Origin: Prorocentrum cordatum
Taxonomy: Eukaryota > Sar > Dinophyceae > Prorocentrales > Prorocentraceae
Reading direction: 5' to 3'
DNA length: 64,000 nt
Assembly: GCA_963575745.1 (NCBI GenBank)
Contig: CAUYUJ010018334.1
Coordinates: 143,761 to 207,760, forward strand
The notes under the pieces are model-generated. The model saw nothing but the letters and a program-made list of their open reading frames with translations. It was not told the origin of the DNA and made no database searches. A program made the position numbers and the translations under genes. This document shows positions 34,045 to 43,560 of the stretch, in pieces; the first letter of the stretch is position 1; each line of letters begins with the position of its first letter.

Positions 34045-34500
34045 CGGGTTTCGCAGTCATCTATCCATGTGTGGGTGCATCCTACAAACTTGGAGTGGTA
34101 CAAAAAATGTCTCCGGCCGGACTTCCCCAACGTTGTGATTCATAGGGGCGGGTCTTCTTTACACGAGCAAAAGCAAAAGGTATGGGACGCTTCACGGGAG
34201 GGAACATATCTCGTATGTTTGGATGATGATGTGTCCTCTATCGTGACTGCTTCTGGCGCCTTGCCAAGCGGTGGCTTTGAAGGGCTCGTGCAGCATGGTT
34301 ATTACTTGATGCGTCAACAAGATGCCTTCATATGGGGGTTAAGCAAAAGCTTGAATAAGCTGAATCTTAGAAGCACAATCAGTCGGAATTTTGGTCTCAT
34401 CATGGGTTGCGTGTACGGCGTAGTGAAAAGAAGTCAGTTTAATGGCTGCAGTTCTCTGGGCAACTATTCGACCACCTTCGGCAAAGTCCGCCACTTCTGA
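34045..34500 (+). CDS. Glycosyltransferase-like exon (GT-A fold, DDD motif), cluster copy 1
   Basis: About 150 residues, open from the acceptor-like GCACGGTAG to a TGA at 34498-34500. The frame reads IHVWVHPTNLEWYKKCL, later VWDASREGTYLVCLDDDV, then a long helical stretch ending IWGLSKSLNKLNLRSTIS and MGCVYGVVKR. LDDDV is the Asp triplet expected of a metal- and nucleotide-sugar-binding GT-A enzyme. The order (VHP near the start, a hydrophobic strand plus DDD, then WG....N and a G-x-YG segment) resembles the TET-associated glycosyltransferase type, but I cannot verify that assignment. An inverted, decayed copy lies at about 34790-35222 on the minus strand. The exon starts inside the shared intron terminal repeat. 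Substrate unknown. Confidence 0.55.
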   Translation, partial: RVSQSSIHVWVHPTNLEWYKKCLRPDFPNVVIHRGGSSLHEQKQKVWDASREGTYLVCLDDDVSSIVTASGALPSGGFEGLVQHGYYLMRQQDAFIWGLSKSLNKLNLRSTISRNFGLIMGCVYGVVKRSQFNGCSSLGNYSTTFGKVRHF

Positions 34501-34589
34501 TGTTGTCCCTCTTAGTTCCACCTCTGCTGCGTCCACTGCGACGCCTGCTAGTGCTACGATACTACGTCTACCAGAAAAAATACAAATGT

Positions 34590-34742
34590 TATGGGTACTA
34601 CTACTTCTACTACTATTGCTATTATTACTACGACTACTACTACTAGTAGTACTACGAGTACTACTTCTACTTCAACTAGTAGTAGTTGCACTATTACTAA
34701 TACTTCTACTACAAGTCTCTAGTACTACTAGTACTACTAGTA
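34590..34742. repeat. (TAC)n tract at the axis of an inverted duplication
   Basis: Imperfect TAC/TACTAG repeat separating the + strand exon at 34.05-34.50 kb from its minus-strand relative at 34.79-35.22 kb. Confidence 0.95.
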
Positions 34743-34759
34743 ATGGTGCTGCTGCTCTT

Positions 34760-36056
34760 CTGCTGAGACCAGGCGCCCGAAAGCTGGAGCCGTCGAACGC
34801 AGTTCTTTTGACTACTCCGTACAGGCCAGCCATTCTGAGACCAAAGGTTAGGATGATCGTCTTCCTGAGATTCAATGTAGCGGGGATTTTGATGAACCAA
34901 TGTATCAAGGCGTCTTGCTGAAGCAGTAGAGAATAACCGTGATGCAAGAGCCCCTCGAAACGATAGCCGGGAACGCCGCCAGAAGCAGTCATGATAGAGT
35001 ACACATCATCAGCCACACATGCGGGAGAAATCTCCACGCGCGACGCGTCCCACACCTTTTGCCGATTGTGCAATGAGGCCCCGCTTCGTGGAGGGCTTTG
35101 TCGGGAATCTCTGGTCGAAGATATTTTTTGTTCAATTCCAAGATTGTAGGAGGAACCCATACATGGATCAGAGACTGCTGGATCCGCTACCGTGCGTGCA
35201 CGGAAAAGGCGTGGGCGAGTGCGAGTTGAGAGCCTATTGCAATTGATGTATTGGCCCGCGCAACCTGCGTGGCGCAACTCGGTGTGAATGCAGGTGCGGC
35301 CCCAGACGGCAGAGGGTCCCGACAGTTCCCCCGGTGAGAGGGAACCCGACCCAGCACACCCCATGTATCTGCAAGCTCCTACCACCGCGCTTCGACCCGC
35401 CAAGGCTCGTCTCAGGAGTCCCCTGATGAATGCCCGTGCGGCGCCACTGGCGCAAAGGACGCGCTTGGTTTGTTGGTGAAACAGGAAGACCAGGTCTTGG
35501 TCGAAATCTCAATCACTCGGTTCCTGGAAGAAAGGTGGATCTCGTAATCCGCGGCGTCTAATCGGCATCAGCCGAGTGCATGGGGCACTGTGGCCGTGGT
35601 CATCAGCTCACTGCGTCTCCTGCGCGCGCAGCCCATCCGCCCTCTCATGCAAGCGTTCGAGGGTATCTTTCTTCGCCGCGCCCCGTGGTTCGTGTAGCGT
35701 TCGCGCGCTGCCGTCAACGTCCAGGTTGTTCCACGCAAGGAGAGGTCGCAAGCGTGGACACAGGTTGGCAACGTCGACAGGGATCCGTTGTACGTTCGTA
35801 TGGTAAGCCACCACGAGCCACATATCCGAGTGAGGGAGCCGAACGGTCATTCGCTGTCACTGTGTGCGTGTCTGAAGTGGGGGTACACGGCGAGGATTAT
35901 TGTTGTTGTTGTAGTTGTAGTTGTTGTTGTTGTAGTTGTTGTTGTTTTTGTTGTAGTTGTTGTTGTTGTTGTTGTTGTTGTTATTGTTGTTTGTCGTTGT
36001 TGTTGTTGGTTACTGTTGTTGGTTGTTGTTGCTGGTGTTGTTGTTGCTGTTATGGC

Positions 36057-36090
<34 letters not shown>

Positions 36091-36600
36091 CTTGTTGTTG
36101 TTTTTGGTGTCGGTGTTGTTGTTGTTGCTGGCCCGATGTCCGCTCGTGATCCACCGGCGACTCTCGTGCGACCCAACGCGCGAATCACCTCGCGAGCCAC
36201 TCGCGCCTCACCCGCCATCTAGTCGCAAAGCAGTTGTGAGCCACGTGCGATCGACCCGCGGCCTATGCGCGGCCCACTCGGCGACCCACCCTGCGTCCGC
36301 TTCATCATTTTTTCCCGCAAATACGGGGTGCTAAACGTCTCAGAACCAGTATGGTACAATCACGTTGGAAACCCTGCGCACGGCTTCCCTCGTCTTTCCG
36401 AACAGCCTCCAGCTAAGTCTCGCCGTGCCCTCTCTTCGTGGCGTTGTTCTGCGTGGATGACCGCGGATCGGACTGTTGGCCACTAGACCTGAGGGACTTT
36501 GTGGTCACCGAATACATCTTGTATCTTAGAGTGATGCTGTCACAGTCAAAATAATTACGAGGACGTTCCCAATCATCCACATGCGACACCGTGCTCGCCG
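34760..36600 (-). pseudogene. Cluster copy 2, decayed relative of copies 1 and 3
   Basis: Reading the minus strand from 36600: segment B (about 36594-36330, VDDWERPRNYFD and YKMYSVTTK), a TTG-filled intron, segment C (35850-35590, IPVDVANLCPRLRPLLAWNN), segment E (35610-35270) and segment A (35222-34790, IHVWVPPTILELNKKYLRP). Every part has a relative on the + strand nearby. Decay is visible. B has TAG where copy 3 has TCG. E has TGA where copy 1 has TGT. A is frameshifted, and its DDD motif reads VADDV. It still shows the full order B-C-E-A, which is useful for reading the other copies. Confidence 0.6.
35895..36130. repeat. (TTG)n tract, intron of cluster copy 2
   Basis: TTG repeat with TAG and CTG variants. 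It is followed to about 36300 by degenerate GCGACCC-type units like those at 23.1 kb. Confidence 0.95.
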
Positions 36601-36786
36601 AACCGCTACTACTACTGCCACTAGTACTACTACGATTACCAGCTGTATCATTACTGGCACTAGTATCACTATTGCTGCCACGACGACGCATACTACTTCT
36701 ATTAGTACGAGTACTCCTATCACCACCACCACTACTACTACCAGTACCACTACTACCGTCACTGCTACTACTACTACTACCACTAG

Positions 36787-36831
<45 letters not shown>

Positions 36832-36839
36832 TACTACTA

Positions 36840-36874
<35 letters not shown>

Positions 36875-36970
36875 GTACTACTACTACCACTAGTACTACT
36901 ACTAGTCCTACTTTTACGACGACTACTACTACTACTACTTCTCCTTCTTCTTCCACCACCACTGCTACTG

Positions 36971-37002
<32 letters not shown>

Positions 37003-37003
37003 G

Positions 37004-37038
<35 letters not shown>

Positions 37039-37064
37039 GCTGTTACTACTACTACTACTACTAT

Positions 37065-37122
<58 letters not shown>

Positions 37123-37142
37123 GCTACTACTACTACTCACGC
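36600..37142. repeat. (TAC)n tract at the axis of a second inverted duplication
   Basis: Long CTA/TAC repeat with ACTAGT interruptions between segment B (minus, ending at about 36600) and segment B' (plus, starting at 37158). Confidence 0.95.
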
Positions 37143-37157
37143 GCCCACCTCGTGCAG

Positions 37158-37445
37158 GCACGGTGGCGGATGTTGATGACTGGGAACGTTCTTGTAAGTA
37201 TTTCGAATCCGACGGCATCATTCTACGATATAATATGTATTCGGTGACGACAAAGTTCATCGGACCTGGAGGCCATCAGTCCGACCTGTGGGCATCGACG
37301 TACAACGCAGCCGCGAAAAGAGGATACGACGAGACTTCGCTGGAGCTCGTTCAGGCAGCGGAGGCCGCCAGAGCGAAGGGTGTTCAACGGGACTGTTCCA
37401 AGCTGGTGAGAAAGTATCCACCTGTCTGCGGCAAGCCCCGCCACC
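37158..37445 (+). CDS. Cluster copy 3, segment B' exon (unknown family)
   Basis: An exon of about 96 codons starting TVADVDDWERSCKYF and containing GIILRYNMYSVTTKF and SLELVQAAEAARAKGVQ. It matches segment B on the minus strand but keeps TCG where B has TAG. The proposed acceptor is GTGCAG|GCACGG and the proposed donor is CGCCACC|GTGCC. Joined to the next exon this gives an open frame (RHR|TVADN). I do not recognise the domain. Confidence 0.5.
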
Positions 37446-38203
37446 GTGCCTGTGCAACAGCACAGCAGGAAGAAGGCTGAAACCTTTTCAACCAAAAGGC
37501 AGACGATAACCTCAAAATCATTCAAACACCAAATGAAATTCAATGTTTGTGTTGCTGCTTCGGGGCCTCCTGGGCGACGTTTTTGGACTTCTGGGGGCCT
37601 CCTGGGTTTTCTTGGGGGCCTTCTTGGGGCCTCTTGGGGCCACTTGGGCAATTTCAGATGGTTCTTGGCCCGTCTGACGCCTGCGGAGGCCGTCTCGGGG
37701 GTCTCTCTGGGCCGTCTTGGAGCCCTCTTGGAGCGCTTGAGGGCCGTCTTGGGGCTCTCTTGGGGGCCTTTTAGGCGATCTTGGGGTCCCGTTGGGCCGA
37801 CTTCGGGTCCTTTTGAGGGCCTTTTGGGCTGTCTTGCAGGCCTCTTGGGCCGTTTTGGGCGGTCGGAAACCCAAACAAGTGAAACCTTGAAAAACCTTGG
37901 GGGCCTCTTGGGCCGTCTTGATGCCGTCTTGGGGGCCTCTTGGGCCGTCTTGATGCCGTCCTGGGGGCCTCTTGAGCCGTCTTGGGCCATCTTGGGCCAT
38001 CTTGGGTGTCAGCTTGGCTGTCTTGGAGGCCGTCCTGGAGGCCATCTTGGCTGTCTTGAGGCCGAAAAGAGCGCCGGAGAGGCAAAATGAAGGGGGCGAT
38101 CTACGGACGACGCGCGCGGCCCGGGGGGTGGGGGGCCCCTAGAAACAATGGAAAAAACAACAAAACCACCAAACCAGCATGCAAACACGCCCACTCCGTG
38201 CAG
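37446..38203 (+). other. Putative introner: intron with 15-bp terminal inverted repeats
   Basis: CCGCCACCGTGCCTG (37438-37452) and CAGGCACGGTGGCGG (38201-38215) are perfect reverse complements at the two ends of the intron. Splicing at ACC|GT and CAG|G keeps the frame open. Most of the inside (about 37555-38050) is the GCCTCTTGG-type minisatellite. This fits a transposon-derived intron whose terminal repeats supply both splice sites. Related ends occur at 23.44, 34.04, 35.20, 36.59, 37.16, 58.20, 58.49 and 58.75 kb. Confidence 0.6.
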
Positions 38204-38748
38204 GCACGGTGGCGGATAACACGCTCGTTTTGTCCTGCCATGCAAACCCACCAAAGATCCCGATAGACGTTGTGAAGCCGTGTCCAGGCTTACGGCCTCT
38301 CCTTGCATGGCACAACCTAGACGTCGACAGCAACGCGCGACCACTACGTGGAACACGGGGCGAGGCAAAGAAACATTTGCTCCAACGTGTCCATGAGAGA
38401 GCGGATGGGTTGCGGACGCAAGCAGGGCAGTGCTTTTCGGCTGGGGAGCTGTGGACGGAGGTGCTTCGTCCGTCCTCGGGACCCAGGGTAAAGTACCACG
38501 ACGGGAAATCGAAACTTCAACGTCACCGGGAGGGCGTTGCGAATGAAACTTTGTCGTTAGCATCGGACGTTCCATTATCAAAGATTAAGAAATCCCTTGG
38601 TTCAGAGGCCCCACAATCCTTGCTCGAAATGGCACTACCGCGCTCTCAGAGGAGCGCCCTACTCGAGCTTGTGCGCCGTTGTGCGGCGGTGTTATCGTGC
38701 ATTAGGGACGCTTCGCGTGCAAACCGGGCATTGGTAGTTGCAGTGTAG
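38204..38748 (+). CDS. Cluster copy 3, segment C' exon (unknown family)
   Basis: Starts TVADNTLVLSCHANPPKIPI and continues GLRPLLAWHNLDVDSNARPL, matching segment C (35850-35590, minus). The distal half (for example LPRSQRSALLELVRRCAAVL) has no counterpart in copy 1 or 2 beyond weak similarity to segment E. The frame closes at 38746-38748 just before a TAG tract. A donor before that (TTG|GTAGTTGC) is possible, and would link it to the LicD-type exon at 39.2 kb in the same gene. Function unknown. Confidence 0.5.
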
Positions 38749-38754
38749 GAGTAA

Positions 38755-38797
38755 TAGTGGAAATGGTAGTAAGAGTACGAGTACCAGTATGATTGGC

Positions 38798-38849
<52 letters not shown>

Positions 38850-38862
38850 CTCGTAGTAGTAT

Positions 38863-38910
<48 letters not shown>

Positions 38911-38945
38911 AAGTAGTAGTTGTAGTATTAGTGGTAGTGGTAGTA

Positions 38946-38981
<36 letters not shown>

Positions 38982-38990
38982 CATTAGTAA

Positions 38991-39022
<32 letters not shown>

Positions 39023-39023
39023 C

Positions 39024-39100
<77 letters not shown>

Positions 39101-39112
39101 CGAGTACGAGTA
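38755..39112. repeat. (TAG)n tract between segment C' and the LicD-type exon
   Basis: TAG repeat with TACGAG and TATTAG interruptions. It is probably intronic if the two flanking coding segments belong to one gene. Confidence 0.95.
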
Positions 39113-39208
39113 TACGTAGTAATTGGAGCATCATCTGGGACACCAGTAGTATGAATAGAGGTCAGGATGGGGAGGAAAGAAAAGAAATGAAAACGCCAGT
39201 CTTCATGC

Positions 39209-39781
39209 CTCCTGTGGGCGGGTGGGATCCCGTATATTGTGATTCAAGGCAGTGCACTCGGGTTGGGCCGCGACAAAGCGGTGCTCCCCTGGGACGATGA
39301 CTTTGATATCGGTGTTCCCGTGTCCTACCGAGATGAAGTGCGGTTTCGCGCCGAAAGGTCCGGCAGTTTCGGTTTGACGTGGGTGTCGACGTCGTCGGGG
39401 TTGGATCGTATTTTCTTTCGCGCGGGTGGGCAGTCGATCCCCAGAGCGTACAACGGTCGGAGGCTGGGAGGGGATCATGAGTGGACATGGCCATACGTGG
39501 ATATTGTATACTTCAAAAGCACAGGTTACGCGGTGAGCGCAAAAGAGGCGTATCCTGATGAGCACGTTACTTTTGAAAGCCTTCGGACTGTCCCATTGAT
39601 CCATGGCTTCTCTGTTAAGTGCATGGGGCACTTGAACGATTATCTCGCGGCCTGCGGCGAATTCCGCATTTCTGACGTGTTTTTCCCCATATCCTACGAT
39701 GGGGCTCTTGTTATTATTTGGATGCCTCCTACTCCTTATTCTTCCTCCTCCTCTTTCCTCCTCCCCTCCTGTCGGTTTTAG
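39209..39781 (+). CDS. LicD/fukutin-type nucleotidyltransferase exon
   Basis: The frame reads GIPYIVIQGSALGLGRDKAV then LPWDDDFDIGV. These are the G-S/T-x-L-G...R and PWDDD-x-D motifs of the LicD family, nucleotidyltransferase-fold enzymes that attach phosphoryl-linked groups to glycans. A second acidic motif, HEWTWPYVDIVYF, follows at about residue 82, and GFSVKCMGHLNDYLAACG fits the family's C-terminal loop. So the catalytic core is complete. No initiator is obvious: the match extends upstream to about 39209, so this is an internal or terminal exon. The last codons (after about 39676, GAC|GTGTTT) may be intronic read-through. It lies downstream of segments B' and C'. Confidence 0.75.
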   Translation, partial: LLWAGGIPYIVIQGSALGLGRDKAVLPWDDDFDIGVPVSYRDEVRFRAERSGSFGLTWVSTSSGLDRIFFRAGGQSIPRAYNGRRLGGDHEWTWPYVDIVYFKSTGYAVSAKEAYPDEHVTFESLRTVPLIHGFSVKCMGHLNDYLAACGEFRISDVFFPISYDGALVIIWMPPTPYSSSSSFLLPSCRF

Positions 39782-39784
39782 AAG

Positions 39785-40115
39785 GACGTACTCATACTCA
39801 GACTTACTCATACGCAGACCTACTCATAACCATGCGTACTCAGACACAGACTTATTCATACACACACATACTCATACACAGCCCTACTCATACACACACT
39901 TACTCATACTCAGGTGTACTCATACCCAGTCGTGGTCATAATCAGATTTACCCATACCCAGACTTACTCATACCCATACGTACTCCTAAACAGACTTATT
40001 CATACACATACCTACTTATACACAGACCTACTCATACACAGACTTTCTCGTACTCAGGTTTAGTCATACCCAGACGTACTCATACTCAGGTTTGCTCATA
40101 CTCAGGTTTACCCAA
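39785..40115. repeat. TACTCATACACAGACT-type minisatellite
   Basis: Units of about 12-15 bp of TACTCATAC(A/C)CAGAC with variants. Confidence 0.9.
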
Positions 40116-40127
40116 CACACAGCAGAT

Positions 40128-41215
40128 TGTGAGGACGTGTTAGGCCGGGCGCTGGTGTCAGCATCCCTAAGGGGAGCCGCCAGGGGGTAGATCACGGGCC
40201 CGTTCGCGGCCAGTTTGTGGGGATGTCTCAGGCGGTTTGCCTGTTTCGGTGCCCAACATCGTTTGCGATGACAGCAGATTGTGAGGATGTCTCAGGCGGG
40301 GCGCTGGTGTCAGCACCCCTAAGGGGAGCCGCCAGGGGGTATATCACGGGCCCGTTCGCGGCCAGTTTGTGGGGATGTCTCAGGCGGTTTACTTGGTTCG
40401 ATGCCCAACATCGTTTGCGATGACAGCAGATTGCGAGGATGTCCCAGGCGGGGCGCTGGTTTCAGCACCCTTAAGGGGAGCCGCCAGGGGGTATATCACG
40501 GGCCCGTTCGCGGCCAGCTTGTGGGAATGTCTCAGGCGGTTTGCCTGTTTCGGTGCCCAACATCGTTTTCGATGACAGCAGATTGTGAGGATGTCTCAGG
40601 CGGGGCGCTGGTTTCAGCACCCCTAAGGGGAGCCGCCAGGGGGTATATCACGGGCCCGTTCGCGGCCAGTTTGTGGGGATGTCTCAAGCGGTTGGCCTGT
40701 TTCGGTGCCCAACATCGTTTGCGATGACAGCAAATTTAAAGGATGTCTCGGTGGGGGCGTTGGTTTCAGCACTTCTGAGGGGGGCCGCCAGTGGGTATTT
40801 GTGGGGATGTCTCAGACGGTTTGGCTGTGTTGGTGGCCACTATCGTCTGCTTTGAAAGCAAATTGTGAGGATGTCTCTGGCGGGGCGCTGGTTTCAGCAC
40901 CCCTAAGCGGAGCCGCCAGGGGGTATATCACGGGCCCGTTCGCGGCCATTTTGTGGGGATGTCTCGGCCGGTTTGGCTGTTTTGGTGGCCACGATCGTCT
41001 GCTTTGAGAGCAAGTTGTGAGGATGTCTCAGGCGGGGCGCTGGGTTCAGCACCCCCAAGGAGAATCGCCAGGGGGTATATCACGGGCCCGTTCGCGGCCG
41101 TTTTGTGGCGATGTCTCAGGCGGTTTGCCTGTTTGGGTGGGCAGACTCGTCTGCGTTTCGAGCAGTTTGTGAGGATGTTTCAGGCGGGGCGCTATCACCC
41201 CGAAGGGGAGCCGCC
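40128..41215. repeat. 152-bp tandem array, about seven copies
   Basis: GAGGATGTCTCAGGCGG and GGTATATCACGGGCCCGTTC recur. Starts are near 40128, 40279, 40431, 40583, 40735 (followed by one shortened unit), 40863, 41015 and 41167. The GAGGATGTCTCAGGCG core is the reverse complement of the CGCCTGAGACATCCTC core of module C. Confidence 0.95.
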
Positions 41216-41389
41216 GGGGGTGTTTTCACAGGCTTGTCCAGCATTCATGTCTCCCAAGCATCCCAAGTCGTCCATGTCTCCCATTTCCCCCAAGTCTCTC
41301 AAGTCTCCAAACTGCCGCAAGTCTCCCACGTCTCCCAGTCTACTGCACAGCAGATTGCGAGGATGCCTCAGGCGAGGCGCTGGTTTCAG

Positions 41390-41560
41390 CACCCGGGGCT
41401 CCCTGTGGCCTCCCGGAGCATCCTGAGGGGTCCTGGCGCCTCCAGGGTCTCCTGGGGCCTCCTGGGGCCTCGGCCTCCTGGGGATGTCTGGGACCTCCTG
41501 GGGCTTCCTGTGGCCTCCTGTGGCCTCCTGGGGCCTCCTCGGGGAGCCCCCTGGCTGCTG
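41390..41560. repeat. 12-bp GGCCTCCTGGGG minisatellite
   Basis: GCCTCCTGGGG / GCCTCCTGTGG units, similar in type to 12.25-12.46 kb. Confidence 0.85.
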
Positions 41561-41641
41561 GGGCCGGTGGTTCCGGGTTTCGGCGGTGGTCGCGTATGTC
41601 TCAGGAATTGACGGGGCGTCAAGCAGCATGTTTTGCAAGCC

Positions 41642-41803
41642 ATGGACGCCGTGCCTGGGGGCGTGGTGGCGGACTTGTGTAAGATATACGGCGACAAATG
41701 GAGGTCGGAGGCAAGAGCCCACAGTTGGTCGCACATCCACAATAGGAAAACATTGTGTGACACCACGATTGTGTATTCAGCAAAGACTGGGCTAAGGAAA
41801 TAG
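41642..41803 (+). CDS. Possible small terminal exon (53 codons)
   Basis: An open frame starts MDAVPGGVVADLCKIYGDKW and ends TTIVYSAKTGLRK before TAG (41801-41803). Its mixed composition is unlike the repeats around it. Upstream in-frame TGA near 41610 means it would begin at an acceptor (for example AAGCAG|CATG) or at this ATG. I recognise no domain. GTGTATTCAGCAAA in it recurs near 46349-46362. Confidence 0.3.
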   Translation: MDAVPGGVVADLCKIYGDKWRSEARAHSWSHIHNRKTLCDTTIVYSAKTGLRK

Positions 41804-41844
41804 TGGTGCCGTAGAAAAAGTCTCGGGCGGGTCGCTGTCGGCGT

Positions 41845-42240
41845 CGTCGCCGTCGCCTGCGGCGGCGGTGGCGACGGCGATGACGACGACAGCGACGAAG
41901 GTGACGACGACGTTGGCGGTGGCAGCCACGACGCCGACGAGTCATTCTGAACGCATATCGGTGCAGGGGGAAGTGGAGAGGAGGAGGTGGAGGAAAAGGA
42001 GCAACCGGAGCAGGAGGAGAACGAGGATGAGGAGGAGGAGGAGGAGGAGGACGACGGCGACGACGATGACGACGACGACGATGACGACGATGACGACGAG
42101 GACGACGACGAAGACGACGACGACGAGGACGACGACGATGACGACAGTGACGACAAAGACGTTGACAAAGACGGAGACGACGACGACGACGACGACGATG
42201 ACGTTGGAGACGAGAACGAGGGCTACGGCGGCGGCGGCAG
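41845..42240. repeat. (GAC)n / (GAG)n compound trinucleotide tract
   Basis: GAC, GAG and GGC trinucleotides. Poly-Asp/Glu frames are artefacts. Confidence 0.9.
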
Positions 42241-42419
42241 CAGCGGCGAGGTTGACAATTTCACGAACTCGCGTGCTCGACGGTGCCCAGAACGCCTGTG
42301 CCATGCCATCAGTATTTCCACCCTGGGTACACTCAACGGCACCCCCTCTATTCGAGTACCCCGTAGTTGCAACCGTGCGGTGGAAGTAGGTACTCCACGT
42401 AGCTGGACCCGGGCATTCG

Positions 42420-43560
42420 CATGAAACCTATTGTTTCGGAAAACGTCCTTCAGGAGGTACTCCCATGTACTCCACTGAGCTGAAACCAATTGTTTGGGAA
42501 AACACCCTTCAAGAGGCACTTCGAGGTGCTCCACTTAGCTGGACCCAGGCTTTCGCATGCAACTTATTGTTTGGGAAAACACCCTTCGAGAGGTACTTCG
42601 AGGTACTCCACCTAGCTGGACCCAGGCGTTCGCATGATACCTAGTGTTTGGGGAAACGCCCTTCAAGAGGTATTCCGAGGTGCTCCATATTTACTCGACT
42701 CAGGCTTTCGCATGAAACCTATTGTTCGGGAGAACACCCTTGAAGAGGTACTCCCAGGTACTCCACTTAGCTGGACCCAGGCTTTCGCATGAAACCCATT
42801 GTTTTGGAAAACACCCTTCAAGAGGTACTCCCATGTACTCCACTTAGCTGAAACCTTTGGGAAAACCCCCTTGAAGAGGTACTCCGGGTGCTCCACTTAG
42901 CTTGGCCCAGGCGCTTTCACATGAAACCTATTGTTTGGAAAAACACCCTTCAAGATGTACTCCCATGTACCCCACTTAGCTGAAACCGATTATTTGGGAA
43001 ACCACCCTTCAAGAGGTACTCCGAGGTACTCCACTTAGTGGGACCCAGGCTTTCACATGAAACCTATTGCGTGGGAAAACACCATTCGAGAGGTACTCCG
43101 AGGTACTCCACTTAGCTGGGCCCAGGCTTTCGCATGAAACCTATTGTTCGGGAAAACACCCGTCAAGAGGTACTCCGAGATACTCCACTTAGCTGGACCC
43201 AGGCTTTCGCAGGAAACCTATTCTTTGGGGGAAACACCCTTCAAGAGGTACTCCGAGGTACTCCAATTAGCTGGGCCCAGGCTTTCGCATGAAACCTATT
43301 GTTTGGGAGAACGCCCTTAAGATGTACTCCGGGGTACTCGACTTACCTGGACCCAGGGTTTCGCCTGAAACCTATTGTTTGGGGAAACACCCTTCATGAG
43401 GTACTCCCATGTACTCCACTTAGCTGAAACCTATTGTTTGGGAAAACACCCTTCAAGAGGTACTCCGAGGGACTCCACTTAGCTGGACCCATGCTTTCGA
43501 AGGAAACCTATTGTTTGGGAAAACATCCTTCAACAGGTACTCCGGGGTACTCCACTTACT
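42420..43560. repeat. 77-bp minisatellite array M1
   Basis: About 15 copies of a unit beginning GAAACCTATTGTTTGGGAAA and ending TGGACCCAGGCTTTCGCAT. A shorter variant of about 59 bp (CCCATGTACTCC, lacking the CCAGGCTTTCGCAT end) is mixed in. Also at 47.27-48.03, 54.71-57.00 and 61.75-62.29 kb. The unit length is not a multiple of three and the frames do not persist, so it is not coding. Confidence 0.95.

Noticed and set aside
40217-41007. Repeated MGMSQAV... frames as a duplicated small gene
   Set aside because: They are in-frame readings of the 152-bp tandem unit. Each ends at a stop inside the next unit, and there are no flanking gene features.
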